A DNA stretch of 64,000 nucleotides from an uncultured Collinsella sp. (GCA_900541205.1 UQIV01000002.1:62001-126000); one strand, 5' to 3'. Positions 8,656 to 17,942 are shown, counted from the first letter of the stretch. The notes: a model not told the origin generated them from the sequence alone. Numbers and translations: made by a program.

Positions 8656-9353
8656 TGCAAAAGGCTATCTATACCACCGTCGGGATCGACGAGCTGTTGC
8701 CGCATGTTCAGGCGCTCAAGGGCGTCGGCGCGCGCTTTGTGCAAATGCACGCCGAGCGCAACGTCGACGACGGCACGTATCGCTTGGTCTATACGTTTAT
8801 CAACGTTCGTGCTGCTCAGGAGCATATCGCGCAGGACGGCAGCTATGCGATCGAGAACCTGGTGATTGAGGGAATTAATCAGTACCAGGAGATTCCGTCC
8901 ATCAGCTCGTACTATCCGGCAGTATTCCCGTTTGAAAACGAAGCGCACGACCTGTTTGGTCTTGCCATCACCGACATGCAGGTCGACTTTAAGGGCTTTT
9001 TCTACCAGGTTTCGACTGGCGAGCCCATGAGCGTCATCACGCCCGAGGTGAAGGCCGCACGCGAGAAAGCCATGAAGGTCCGTGCCGCTGCCGAGGCCAA
9101 GGCGCGCAAGGCCGCGGCCGAAAAGGCCGCCGCTGCGGCTGCTGCAGGGGAGGGCGCTGCGGGCGCTGCCGTCGCTCAGCCCACTGCGGCTGCCGGCTCC
9201 GATGCTCAGCACGATGAGGCTGCTGCCAAGGCGGCGCTCAGGGCTGCCGAGATGGAGGCAAAGCTCGCCGCCATGGATCCCGAGAAAGCGGCCAAGGTCC
9301 GCGCGGCGCTTGCCGCTAAGGCCGCCCGCGACAAGCAGAAAGAGGAGGCGTAA
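8655..9353 (+). CDS. echD: Ech hydrogenase subunit D (NuoC / 30-kDa-like) with long Ala/Lys tail
   Basis: 232 residues. Residues about 1-130 match the NuoC/EchD fold, ending in the signature YYPAVFPFENEAHDLFGL. This is the peripheral-arm subunit that docks on the large subunit. From about residue 140 to the end the protein is an almost uninterrupted Ala/Lys/Glu helix-prone tail, roughly 90 residues, absent from ordinary EchD (about 120 residues). The tail could be a single long helix or coiled coil contacting another subunit; that is inference. It overlaps echC by one base and is followed by echE after five bases. Confidence 0.88.
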   Translation: MQKAIYTTVGIDELLPHVQALKGVGARFVQMHAERNVDDGTYRLVYTFINVRAAQEHIAQDGSYAIENLVIEGINQYQEIPSISSYYPAVFPFENEAHDLFGLAITDMQVDFKGFFYQVSTGEPMSVITPEVKAAREKAMKVRAAAEAKARKAAAEKAAAAAAAGEGAAGAAVAQPTAAAGSDAQHDEAAAKAALRAAEMEAKLAAMDPEKAAKVRAALAAKAARDKQKEEA

Positions 9354-9358
9354 GGTCC

Positions 9359-10447
9359 ATGGCACATCGCTCCGTTATTCCGTTTGGCCCGCAGCACCCG
9401 GTGCTGCCCGAGCCGCTTCATCTGGACCTGGTGATTGAGGACGACCGCGTCATCGAGGCAATTCCGCAAATCGGCTTTGTGCACCGCGGACTCGAGAAGC
9501 TCACCGAAAAGCGCGATATGCATCAGTTTGGCTACATCGCCGAGCGCATCTGCGGCATCTGCGCCGTGGGCCATAGCTGCGGCTATGCCAGCGCCTGCGA
9601 GCGCATGCTCGGTATCGAGGTGCCCGGCCGCGTGCAATATATCCGCACCATTCTGCATGAGCTTTCGCGCATCCACTCGCACCTGCTGTGGCTGGGCCTG
9701 CTCGCCGATGCCTTTGGCTTCGAGGCGCTGTTCTATCGTTCGTGGACCCTGCGCGAGCAGATTCTCAAGATTTTTGAGAGCACGTGCGGCGGCCGCGTGA
9801 TTTTGTCGATCAACGAAATCGGCGGCCTTAAGCACGATATCGAGGACTCCGAGCTGGCGGGGATTGTCCAGACGCTTGACGCCATGCGTCCCGACTACGA
9901 GGCCCTGGTGCATACGTTTTTGGACGACAGCAGCTGCGGCGAGCGCCTGCATGGCGTGGGCGTGATCAGCAAGAAAGACGCGCTGGAGCTTTCGATGGTC
10001 GGTCCGTTTGGGCGCGCATCGGGCGTGGATTACGACGTGCGCATGTTTGGTGACGGTGCCTATGCGGACCTGGCTGCATTTGAGTCCATCGTTGCTACCG
10101 ATGGCGACTGCTATGCTCGCTGCCAGGTGCGTTGCGCCGAGGTCACGCAGGCCATGGACATTATCAAGGAGCTTGTGGGCAAGATTCCGCACGACGGCAT
10201 CGGCGGGCGTACCAAGCTTACGCCGGCCGACGGCGCGCGCGGCGAGGTTGTGATTGAGCAGCCGCGCGGCGAGGCGTATTACTATGTGCGCGGCAACGGC
10301 ACCAAGAACCTGGACCGTTTCCGCGTGCGCACGCCGACGTCGCAGAACCTGGCGGGTCTGACGCATGCGCTGCAGGGCGTGCTCCTTGCTAACGTGCCCA
10401 TGATTATCCTGACCATCGACCCCTGCATTAGCTGCACGGAAAGGTAG
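9359..10447 (+). CDS. echE: Ech [NiFe] hydrogenase large (catalytic) subunit
   Basis: 362 residues, the usual EchE length. Both metal-binding motifs are intact: L1 ERICGICAVGH near residue 62 (two Ni/Fe cysteines) and L2 DPCISC near the C-terminus (the other two). This rules out a complex I NuoD, which lacks these cysteines. The protein stops three residues after the last cysteine (DPCISCTER), so there is no C-terminal extension for a maturation endopeptidase to remove. It catalyses reversible proton reduction to H2 with electrons from ferredoxin, at the cytoplasmic face of the membrane complex. No hyp maturation genes are in the window. Confidence 0.95.
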   Translation: MAHRSVIPFGPQHPVLPEPLHLDLVIEDDRVIEAIPQIGFVHRGLEKLTEKRDMHQFGYIAERICGICAVGHSCGYASACERMLGIEVPGRVQYIRTILHELSRIHSHLLWLGLLADAFGFEALFYRSWTLREQILKIFESTCGGRVILSINEIGGLKHDIEDSELAGIVQTLDAMRPDYEALVHTFLDDSSCGERLHGVGVISKKDALELSMVGPFGRASGVDYDVRMFGDGAYADLAAFESIVATDGDCYARCQVRCAEVTQAMDIIKELVGKIPHDGIGGRTKLTPADGARGEVVIEQPRGEAYYYVRGNGTKNLDRFRVRTPTSQNLAGLTHALQGVLLANVPMIILTIDPCISCTER

Positions 10448-10454
10448 GCACGGC

Positions 10455-10796
10455 ATGAGTTTGCTGACATTTGCCAAGACGGCCTTGGGCTCTATGGTCA
10501 AGCCGCCGGTCACGGTGTGCTATCCGCAGGAGAAGCTCGCGGCGCCCGAGCGCCTGCGCGGGCATATCGTCAACGACATGGACGTGTGCATTTGCTGCGG
10601 GATGTGCGCGCGTCGCTGCCCGGCGGGCGCGCTCGCGGTCGATCGCAAGGGCGGTACCTGGTCGATCGACCCGTATGCCTGCGTGGTGTGCGGCGAGTGC
10701 ATCGAAAGCTGTCCTAAACACTGCCTGAGCATGGACACCGCCCGCACTCCGGTTGCGGCGGACAAGACTCCCACGGTAGAAACCAAGCCGGAGTAG
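10455..10796 (+). CDS. echF: Ech hydrogenase 2x[4Fe-4S] ferredoxin subunit (NuoI-like)
   Basis: 113 residues. Two clusters: CICCGMCARRCP near 45-56 (C-x2-C-x2-C-x3-C-P, with one extra cysteine) and CVVCGECIESCP near 76-87. This subunit receives electrons from soluble ferredoxin and wires them to the EchC cluster. Last gene of the echABCDEF order, seven bases after echE, and followed by a strong hairpin at 10818-10849. No formate dehydrogenase is linked, so ferredoxin rather than formate is the likely donor. Confidence 0.92.
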   Translation: MSLLTFAKTALGSMVKPPVTVCYPQEKLAAPERLRGHIVNDMDVCICCGMCARRCPAGALAVDRKGGTWSIDPYACVVCGECIESCPKHCLSMDTARTPVAADKTPTVETKPE

Positions 10797-10817
10797 CATT
10801 GGTATAGAGCTGGAATA

Positions 10818-10849
10818 GGGGCCGGTGGGGGAAATGCCCCACCGGCCCC
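10818..10849 (+). terminator. Strong GC hairpin closing the ech operon
   Basis: GGGGCCGGTGGGG - GAAAT - GCCCCACCGGCCCC, a 13-bp perfect stem. No U tract follows, so it is either a pause/RNA-stabilising hairpin or a non-canonical terminator. Confidence 0.55.
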
Positions 10850-10880
10850 GCGCTTAAACGCGCGGTTAAGCCTCCACGAG

Positions 10881-11034
10881 CAAAACTATGCCGGATTACG
10901 GGGCTGAATAGCGAACCTCCGACCATATCGAAAATTGCAAAAACAAAACCGCAGGTAGATAGCCTACCGTTTTTCAAAAAATGAAGGTATGGATGAGGAC
11001 CCCGACTTTAGCCCCGTAATCCAGCATAGTTTTG
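10881..11034. repeat. 154-bp long palindromic element, copy 1
   Basis: 25-bp terminal arms (CAAAACTATGCCGGATTACG... at 10881-10905 and its complement at 11010-11034, one mismatch) enclose a core with AAAACAAAACCGCAGGTAGA and a second smaller IR. Length is exactly 154 bp, the same as copy 3 at 17987-18140; copy 2 at 17734-17895 is 162 bp. The outer CAAAACTATGCC is shared with copy 3, while the rest of the arm differs from both other copies. Confidence 0.85.
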
Positions 11035-11061
11035 AAATGACACCATATCCGTAACAGCTCC

Positions 11062-11096
11062 TGATCCCCCAAGGACGGAGGAAAGTGGGTCATTTT
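11062..11096. repeat. 35-bp TGATCC...GGACGGAGGAAA repeat, copy 1
   Basis: TGATCCCCCAAGGACGGAGG... ends GGGTCATTTTT. The second copy at 17908-17942 shares the GGACGGAGGAAA core and the TGATCC/GGATCA ends. Both copies lie just beyond a long palindromic element. Confidence 0.7.
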
Positions 11097-11142
11097 TGCC
11101 TGATGGCTCCGAGTCGCGCCCGTTTTCCTGCGAAAACTCTCG

Positions 11143-11222
11143 TGTCTCAACTTTGGTGAGACATTTGTCTCACACCCAAAATCAAATCTGGAACGTGTGT
11201 CACCTGCCTTAATTGTGTCTCA
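11143..11222. promoter_or_regulatory. Cluster of TGTCTCA half-sites including an 18-bp palindrome, candidate operator
   Basis: A perfect palindrome GTGAGACA-TT-TGTCTCAC occupies 11156-11173. Further TGTCTCA copies lie at 11143-11149 and 11216-11222. The cluster sits 50-130 bases before the adhesin start codon, where a promoter would be expected. The binding protein is unknown. Confidence 0.45.
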
Positions 11223-11274
11223 TTTCGTAACTTTAGGCTGATGCAAGGTCTGAGCCTGCGAGAAGGGAGACGCG

Positions 11275-14200
11275 ATGAGTAGGTATACGAGGGGTCTCTT
11301 GGCGGTGATGCTGGCCGTAGTGCTGGTGTTGCCGGCTGCAGCATTTGCCATGCTGCCCGAGGCCAACGCCAGGTCCAGTACCGGAATGGACGGACCGACA
11401 ATGAGCGGAAAGGTCGTCGTCGATCCCGACACCAGCGGACGCTGGGAAATCTGGGCGGCCGGTCACAACGGTAATAAAGTAACGACTCAAAACATCGGCC
11501 GAATCTGGACCGACAAGACGGTCGAGGCAACTGAGGAAAACGAAGAGTCGGATTTTCTGACCACGCTTTCGGCCATGTCCTCGACGTCTAATTCAACCGT
11601 GACGGTTACTACGCCGCTCGACATCGTGATGGTGCTGGATGCATCTGGCTCGATGGATGATCCTATGGGTGGCGGAGATCGCACCAAGCGTATCGATGCA
11701 CTGAAGAACGCTGCGAACAGCTTTATCGATACCATCGCCAAACAAAACGAGAGTATCGAGGGTGTCGATAGGCAACATAGGGTTGCCATTGTTAAGTTTG
11801 CGGGCGAGAAGTCCAACAATATCGGCAACAATATGTATCGCGACGGAGGGTACTCCTACAATTACACCCAGGTTATGAAAGAATTGACCTACTGTTCCGG
11901 CAGCAATGCGGATGATCTCAAGAAGAATACAATTAATCAAATTCAGCCTGCCGGCGCCACGCGCGCCGACTATGGCCTAGAGCTGGCCGAGGGAATCACT
12001 ATCACTTCTGGCCGCAAAGACGCCAAGAAGATTATTGTGTTCTTTACCGACGGTACGCCAACAAAGCAAAATAAATTCAATGCGGATGTCGCCAATGCTG
12101 GTGTGGCGGCTGCCAAGAGCATGAAGGACGGCAAAGCCACCGTTTATACCATCGGTATCTTTGGTGGAGCGAATCCCAGTGCCGGCATTCAAGATTTAGG
12201 AACAGACGAAGCGAATAAAGCGAACAAGTTCATGCAGGCTGTTTCAAGCAACTACCCCAATGCCACGGCGTGGGATACCCACGGCACACGCGCGGAAAAC
12301 TCCGACTACTACAAGTCGGCGACCAATGCCGAGGAGCTCAAGAAGGTCTTCGACGACATCTCGCAGGCCATCACATCGGAACCGCCTTATCCGACCGAAA
12401 TCCATAAGGGATACGACGAGACCAAGTCCGGCTACATCACGTTTACCGATGAGCTGGGCGACTTTATGCAGGTCGACAGCTTCACCGAGGTCGTCATCAA
12501 CGGCACGCCGTTTACCAATCCGAGCAAGAAGTTCAACAAAGAAACCAAGACCGATACGTACGAGTTCGATGGCAAAGCAAAAGACCTGCTCATTACCGTG
12601 CAGCGTGCTGGTGATGACAATCCCCAGAAGGGCGATATCGTAACGGTCAACATTCCCGCGTCGTTGATTCCGCTGAGCCACTTTAAGACCGTAGACGGCA
12701 AGCTTTCGGTCGACAGCGCTCAGCCTATCCGCGTGAAGTACACCTCGAGCGTGAAGAGCACTGCGCTCGACAACCTGTTTACGCCCGAGAAGGTAACGGG
12801 GCTCAAGGATTACATCGAGAACAATACGGCCGTTGCCAACGGCACCAAGACCGTGAATTTCTACGCGAACAAGTGGAGCGGCGGTGCGTTGGGTAATACG
12901 GTTGCGACCTTTGAGCCTGCCGACACCAACCGCTACTACTACTTCCAGAAGCAGACTCCTATTTACACGGATGAGGAATGCACGCAGCCCGCAAAGAATT
13001 CGCTGGCAGATACTGGCACCTATTACTACAAGGATGAGTTTGAGGAGCAGGGCGAAAACGGCGAGGCCAAGCCCGCCTCTGCCGTCATCGAGTTTATCGG
13101 CGGCGACGCTGCGAAGTTTGACGGCGCGATTGTTCCCGATGAGAACGGTAACTTGGTGTTTACTGTGGGAACCGCACGCCTGGCCTTTATCGACGAGCTC
13201 CACACCACCAAGGATAACGTGGGCGGCAACAACACCGAGACCGCGAAAGACGTTCTCAACCCCAAGTGGAACAACACGTCCGCCAAGGCGACCGCGACGC
13301 ATGTCAATTCCTACTTGGGCAACAACGGCAAGATTAGCTTTGCGTACAACATGACGCCGGCGACGGTGGAGACCAAGGCTAGCTTTGGCCTGACCAAGGT
13401 GCTCGAAGGCCGCGCCTGGACGAAAGGGGACACGTTTGAGTTTGGGCTGACGTCCGAGAACGGAGCCCCGATGCCTGCGGCTACGACTGCGGCTACGACC
13501 AAGAAGAACCTGGACGACAAGGGTAAGGCTGTCATCGACTTCGGTACGATCAAATACACCGAGCCTGGCACGTACGTCTACAGGGTCAGCGAAAAGAACG
13601 CCGGGACCACGGTTGACGGCATTGCCTACAGCAAGAACGTCGCGGAGATCACCGTGACGGTAACGCCCAACAAGAAGGGCGAGCTCAGCGCCGCTGTGAA
13701 GGTGACTTGGAGCGAAGCCGACGAGACCGAGTTCAAGAACGTCTACACTGCGGAGCCTGTTGAGTCCAGCGTTACCGACAAGATTGACGTGACCAAGTCT
13801 CTGACCGGGCGCGACCTTACGGCCGGTGAGTTCAGCTTTGAGCTGCGCGAGATCGTGGACAAGGAATTCAAGCCTGTCGAGACCGTCAAGAACGATGCCA
13901 ACGGCAAGGTGACGTTCAGCGCCATCAAGTACACCGAGATTGGCCAGCACACCTACACGCTGCATGAGGTTAAGGGCAACGCCGGTGGTATTGACTACGA
14001 CGACGCGGTCTACACCATCGTGACGACCATCGCCGATAACGGCAAGGGCCAGCTGGTTGCCACGCATGAGCTAAAGGATGCCAAGGACGTCAAGAGCATC
14101 AAGTTCGAGAACGTCTACACCACGAATGCTGCCGAGGCCTCGCTTGCGGGCATCAAGAACCTGCAGGTCGCCGACGGCTTGACTCCGGCTGATATTGCCG

Positions 14201-17200
14201 GCAAGTTCACCTTTACCGTGACCGGTGAAGAGGGCGCGCCTATGCCCGCGAACGCGAGCGTGACCAATGATGCCAAGGGCAAGGTCGACTTTGGCAAGAT
14301 TGCCTTTACGCTCGACGACCTTAACAAGGCCTTGGGTGAGAAGCCCGAGAAGCGCGAGCATACCTTTACCTACACCGTGACCGAGTCCGGCGAGGTCGCT
14401 GGCGTGACCAACGACGCCAAGCCTCCGCGTACGGTTTCCTTCACCGTGACCGATGACAGCAAGGGCAATCTGAGGGTGTCCCGCAAGCCGGACGGCGATG
14501 TGGCATTTACGTTCACCAATACCTACAGCGTGACGCCTGTCAAGACGAGCGTCACCGACCAGATCGCCGCGACCAAGGTTCTGACCGGACGCGAGCTTGC
14601 TGCCGACGAGTTCTCCTTCGAGCTCGTCGAGGGCGAGGGCGAGGGCGCCAAGGTCGTTGCCACCGGCAAGAACGCCGCCGATGGCAAGATCACGATGAGC
14701 CCCATCGAGTACACCAAGGCCGGAACGCACGCCTATACGCTGCGCGAGGTCAAGGGCAACGCCGGCGGTATCACCTACAGCGATGCCAAGTTCACCATCG
14801 AGACCACCATCACCGACAAGGGCGACGGCACGCTCGAGGCGAAGCATGTCCTGCAGGACGACGTCAAGGCTGCAACTTTCGAGAACGCTTATAGCGTGAC
14901 CCCGATCGACGCAGGGCTCGACTTTGACCTGAGCAAGGCCATCGACGGTCGCGACTGGACGGACTCCGACAAGTTCAGCTTTACCATCACCGCTCCCGAG
15001 GGCACCCCGCTGCCCGACCCCGCAACCGTAACTGTGAGCAAGAAGGACGCGAAGGATGGCATCGCCGCCATCAAGTTCGGCAAGATCCACTACACGGCTG
15101 CCGGAACCTATAAGTACGAGATTCGCGAGAACGCGGGCAGCACGGTCGGCATGACGTATGACGCGCATGTCGCAACCGCCGAAGTGACCGTGACTGAGGA
15201 CGGCGAGGGCAAGCTGACCGCCAATGTCACCAAGAAGGAAAACGGACGCTTCACCAACACGTACCGCACTGAGCTTAACTACACCGCGGCCGGCGGCCTC
15301 AAGCTCAGCAAGAGCCTCTCCGGACGTCCTATGACCGAGGGTCAGTTCACGTTTACCGTGACCGCCGACGAGGCCTCGGCCAACGCGCTTGGCCTGCTGC
15401 CCGGAGCCAACAACTTCAAGTCCCCTGCGACGGCAGAGGCAACGGTCGGCCTGATTGACATCCTGGCTGGCCATGAGGTCAAGTTTACGCAGGCTGACGC
15501 CGGCAAGACCTTCACGTACACCGTAGCCGAGAAGAATGACGGCAAGTCCGGTTACACCTACGACGACGCCGTGCGTACCGTGACGATCGCCGTCGCCGAT
15601 GACGGTGCCGGTACGCTTACCGCCACGACGACCGTCTCCGGCGGTCCCGAGGGTACGCATACGACGGTCCACAAGAGCGGTGAGAACAAGGTCGAGAGTG
15701 CCCTGGTCCCGTTCCACAACAGCTACAGCGCTACGACCAACACGCCTGGTGGCACCGCTGCTCAGGTCGTTGCCGCCAAGACCCTGACCGGCCGCCCGAT
15801 GGTCGACGGCGAGTTCTGGTTCGGTATCGCCTATCAGGGTGAGCTTGTGGCATACGAAAACCTCAAGCCCAATATCGGCGGGCACGTGAGCTTTGATACG
15901 CTGCACTACGACACCAAGATGCTTGCTAATCTTGAGGCTGCTGGGCTTGCTTATCGTACCGATAAGGACGGCAAGCTTGCCTGGACCATTAACTACACGG
16001 CCTACGAAGATTTATTCGGGCTGCCGAATGGCGTTTCCGCTACAACGTGGAGCTTTGGCTTTAAGGTTATCGTCGTCGACAACGGTGACGGTACCCTGAC
16101 GGCGACGGTCGACTACGGCGGCGTCGAGCCCTTGTTCGAGAACGTCTACGGCGCCGACGCCGTGGATGCCGCGCTCACCGGTACTAAGAAGCTCCAGGTT
16201 GCCGAGGGCCTGACCCCGGCCGACATCACGGGTAAGTTCACCTTTACCGTGACCGCCGACGAGGCAGGTGCCCCGATGCCCGAGCGCACGACCGTAACCA
16301 ACGACGCAGCCGGTAACGTGGACTTTGGCAAGATCCACTTTACGCTCGAGGACCTCAACCGCGCTCTGGGCGTGACGGACGATGCGACCGATAAGGCCGA
16401 GGCAGACGAAGCTGACGAGGCCGAGGCCGATGAGGCAGAGGCTGAAGAGGCCGACGCCGACGCTGATGCCAACGTTGACGAGCCCGGCGACGAGCCCGAG
16501 CCCGCAGCCCCCACCGCTCCGCGCTCGCACACCTTTACTTACACGGTGACCGAGTCCGGTAGTGCCCCTGGCGTGACCAATGACACCAACGCCACGCGCA
16601 AGGTTTCTTACACCGTGTCTGACGACGGTGCCGGGCATCTGAGCGTCAAGCGCGAAGGCGACGACGGTGCTGCCTTCACGTTTTCCAACACCTACGGCGT
16701 GGCACCTACCGATTCGTCCGTGACCGATCAGGTCAAGACAGTCAAGCGCCTGACTGGACGCGACCTTGCAGCAGGCGAGTTCACGTTTGAGCTGCTCGAG
16801 GACGACGTGGTTGTCGCTAACGGCACCAACGACGCTAACGGCACCGTGACGCTGAGCCCGATTCGCTACGAGGCACCCGGCACGCACACGTACACGCTGC
16901 GCGAGGCTTGCCCCAACGCGCTCGGCCTGTACAAGGGCGTCACCTATGACGGCACGACCTACACCGTCGTGACCACCGTCTCCGACAACGGCGACGGCAC
17001 GCTGACCGCGACGCACAAGCTCGAGGGAACCACCGAGTCGGCTGGCTTTACCAACAAGTATCACGCCATGCCTACGCAGGTTTCCATCGGCGCTATCAAG
17101 GTGCTCGAGGGACGCGAACTCAAGAAGGACGAGTTTAGCTTTAAGCTCGTTGGCGAGGACATCGAGTCTACGGTTGCCAACGATGCCGACGGCAAGATCA

Positions 17201-17595
17201 ACTTCGACAAGTTCGAGTACGACGAGCCCGGTACGTACGTCTATACCATCAGCGAGGTCAAGGGCGACGAGACCGGTATGACCTATGACAAGTCCGTCTT
17301 TACCGCGACCGTCAACGTGGTCGACGACGGCGAGGGTAACCTCAAGGCGAGCGTCGCCTATGCCAAGGGCGACAAGAGCGTCGAGGGTATCGTGTTCAAC
17401 AACGCGTACAAGAAGCCCGAAACGCCCGTGCCGACGCCCGACCCCGGCACGCCCAAGACCGTGACGAACATCGTCAAGACGGTCAAGGGTTTCCTGCCCA
17501 CCACGGGTGACCAGCAGGCAGCCGCACTGCTCATGGCATTTGTTATTGCCATGGCCGGCGTCGGTGCCCTGATCTGGGGCATCCGTAAGCGCTAG
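11275..17595 (+). CDS. Giant LPxTG surface adhesin: vWA domain plus ten pilin-type isopeptide repeats
   Basis: 2106 residues. A signal peptide MSRYTRGLLAVMLAVVLVLP ends near AAAFA. A von Willebrand A domain (about 117-330) carries the MIDAS motif DASGS. Ten tandem Spy0128/FctA-like domains then run from about residue 700 to 2050, each opening with a K-x-L-x-G-R-x(5)-E-F-x-F line and closing near an F-x-N-x-Y strand; domains of this family usually form Lys-Asn isopeptide bonds. The end is LPTTGD (2073-2078), a hydrophobic helix and RKR, a sortase anchor. Repeats 3 and 8 are a variant class (LQVADGLTP / LQVAEGLTP). Repeat 8 carries an acidic insert near 1701-1745 made mainly of Glu, Asp and Ala. 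AAGGGAGA precedes the ATG. No sortase or second pilin is adjacent, so it is probably a monomeric stalk adhesin, host- or mucus-binding by inference. Confidence 0.93.
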   Translation: MSRYTRGLLAVMLAVVLVLPAAAFAMLPEANARSSTGMDGPTMSGKVVVDPDTSGRWEIWAAGHNGNKVTTQNIGRIWTDKTVEATEENEESDFLTTLSAMSSTSNSTVTVTTPLDIVMVLDASGSMDDPMGGGDRTKRIDALKNAANSFIDTIAKQNESIEGVDRQHRVAIVKFAGEKSNNIGNNMYRDGGYSYNYTQVMKELTYCSGSNADDLKKNTINQIQPAGATRADYGLELAEGITITSGRKDAKKIIVFFTDGTPTKQNKFNADVANAGVAAAKSMKDGKATVYTIGIFGGANPSAGIQDLGTDEANKANKFMQAVSSNYPNATAWDTHGTRAENSDYYKSATNAEELKKVFDDISQAITSEPPYPTEIHKGYDETKSGYITFTDELGDFMQVDSFTEVVINGTPFTNPSKKFNKETKTDTYEFDGKAKDLLITVQRAGDDNPQKGDIVTVNIPASLIPLSHFKTVDGKLSVDSAQPIRVKYTSSVKSTALDNLFTPEKVTGLKDYIENNTAVANGTKTVNFYANKWSGGALGNTVATFEPADTNRYYYFQKQTPIYTDEECTQPAKNSLADTGTYYYKDEFEEQGENGEAKPASAVIEFIGGDAAKFDGAIVPDENGNLVFTVGTARLAFIDELHTTKDNVGGNNTETAKDVLNPKWNNTSAKATATHVNSYLGNNGKISFAYNMTPATVETKASFGLTKVLEGRAWTKGDTFEFGLTSENGAPMPAATTAATTKKNLDDKGKAVIDFGTIKYTEPGTYVYRVSEKNAGTTVDGIAYSKNVAEITVTVTPNKKGELSAAVKVTWSEADETEFKNVYTAEPVESSVTDKIDVTKSLTGRDLTAGEFSFELREIVDKEFKPVETVKNDANGKVTFSAIKYTEIGQHTYTLHEVKGNAGGIDYDDAVYTIVTTIADNGKGQLVATHELKDAKDVKSIKFENVYTTNAAEASLAGIKNLQVADGLTPADIAGKFTFTVTGEEGAPMPANASVTNDAKGKVDFGKIAFTLDDLNKALGEKPEKREHTFTYTVTESGEVAGVTNDAKPPRTVSFTVTDDSKGNLRVSRKPDGDVAFTFTNTYSVTPVKTSVTDQIAATKVLTGRELAADEFSFELVEGEGEGAKVVATGKNAADGKITMSPIEYTKAGTHAYTLREVKGNAGGITYSDAKFTIETTITDKGDGTLEAKHVLQDDVKAATFENAYSVTPIDAGLDFDLSKAIDGRDWTDSDKFSFTITAPEGTPLPDPATVTVSKKDAKDGIAAIKFGKIHYTAAGTYKYEIRENAGSTVGMTYDAHVATAEVTVTEDGEGKLTANVTKKENGRFTNTYRTELNYTAAGGLKLSKSLSGRPMTEGQFTFTVTADEASANALGLLPGANNFKSPATAEATVGLIDILAGHEVKFTQADAGKTFTYTVAEKNDGKSGYTYDDAVRTVTIAVADDGAGTLTATTTVSGGPEGTHTTVHKSGENKVESALVPFHNSYSATTNTPGGTAAQVVAAKTLTGRPMVDGEFWFGIAYQGELVAYENLKPNIGGHVSFDTLHYDTKMLANLEAAGLAYRTDKDGKLAWTINYTAYEDLFGLPNGVSATTWSFGFKVIVVDNGDGTLTATVDYGGVEPLFENVYGADAVDAALTGTKKLQVAEGLTPADITGKFTFTVTADEAGAPMPERTTVTNDAAGNVDFGKIHFTLEDLNRALGVTDDATDKAEADEADEAEADEAEAEEADADADANVDEPGDEPEPAAPTAPRSHTFTYTVTESGSAPGVTNDTNATRKVSYTVSDDGAGHLSVKREGDDGAAFTFSNTYGVAPTDSSVTDQVKTVKRLTGRDLAAGEFTFELLEDDVVVANGTNDANGTVTLSPIRYEAPGTHTYTLREACPNALGLYKGVTYDGTTYTVVTTVSDNGDGTLTATHKLEGTTESAGFTNKYHAMPTQVSIGAIKVLEGRELKKDEFSFKLVGEDIESTVANDADGKINFDKFEYDEPGTYVYTISEVKGDETGMTYDKSVFTATVNVVDDGEGNLKASVAYAKGDKSVEGIVFNNAYKKPETPVPTPDPGTPKTVTNIVKTVKGFLPTTGDQQAAALLMAFVIAMAGVGALIWGIRKR

Positions 17596-17672
17596 GCAAA
17601 CTGACAGCGCCCGGGGCCAAGGGTCCCGGGCCGCTGGCGGGGAGCCAAAACATAGCCCTCACCCCACCCCCA

Positions 17673-17714
17673 GCCGCCACGGAGGCATCTCCCTCCTCCG
17701 TGGCGGCGCTTTTG
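17673..17714 (+). terminator. Terminator after the adhesin gene
   Basis: GCCGCCACGGAGG pairs perfectly with CCTCCGTGGCGGC (13 bp) and is followed by GCTTTTG. A smaller hairpin with CCCGGG arms precedes it at about 17610-17632. Confidence 0.75.
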
Positions 17715-17733
17715 TGCGTTGGGGAGGAGGGCG

Positions 17734-17895
17734 CGCCACGAAACCGGCCCATCTACTACGTTTAGCTCCTTACCCCCAACCATGCCAAAAAGCGCGAAAA
17801 CAAAACCGCAGGTAGAACGCCTGCGGTTTTGTTCAAAACGAAGGTATGGTCAGGGGTGTTGAGTCAAACGTAGTAGATGGGCCGATTTCGTGGCG
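17734..17895. repeat. 162-bp long palindromic element, copy 2
   Basis: 30-bp arms at 17734-17763 and 17866-17895 (one mismatch), outer text CGCCACGAAA(C/T)CGGCCCATC. Inside is a perfect 12-bp hairpin CAAAACCGCAGG/CCTGCGGTTTTG. The core AAAACAAAACCGCAGGTAGA is shared with copy 1 in the same orientation, but the arms are unrelated to copy 1 apart from the CTACTACG-like stretch shared with copy 3. Confidence 0.8.
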
Positions 17896-17907
17896 GGCGG
17901 TTCCGGC

Positions 17908-17942
17908 TGATCCCTTGGGGACGGAGGAAAACGGATCATTTT
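17908..17942. repeat. 35-bp TGATCC...GGACGGAGGAAA repeat, copy 2
   Basis: TGATCCCTTGGGGACGGAGG... ends GGATCATTTT; compare 11062-11096. It lies between long palindromic elements 2 and 3. Confidence 0.7.

Noticed and set aside
5206..10796. Complex I (nuo) or formate hydrogenlyase (hyc/hyf)
   Set aside because: The large subunit has all four Ni/Fe cysteines, so it is not NuoD. NuoC-like and large subunits are separate and no formate dehydrogenase gene is present, so Ech fits better than hyc.
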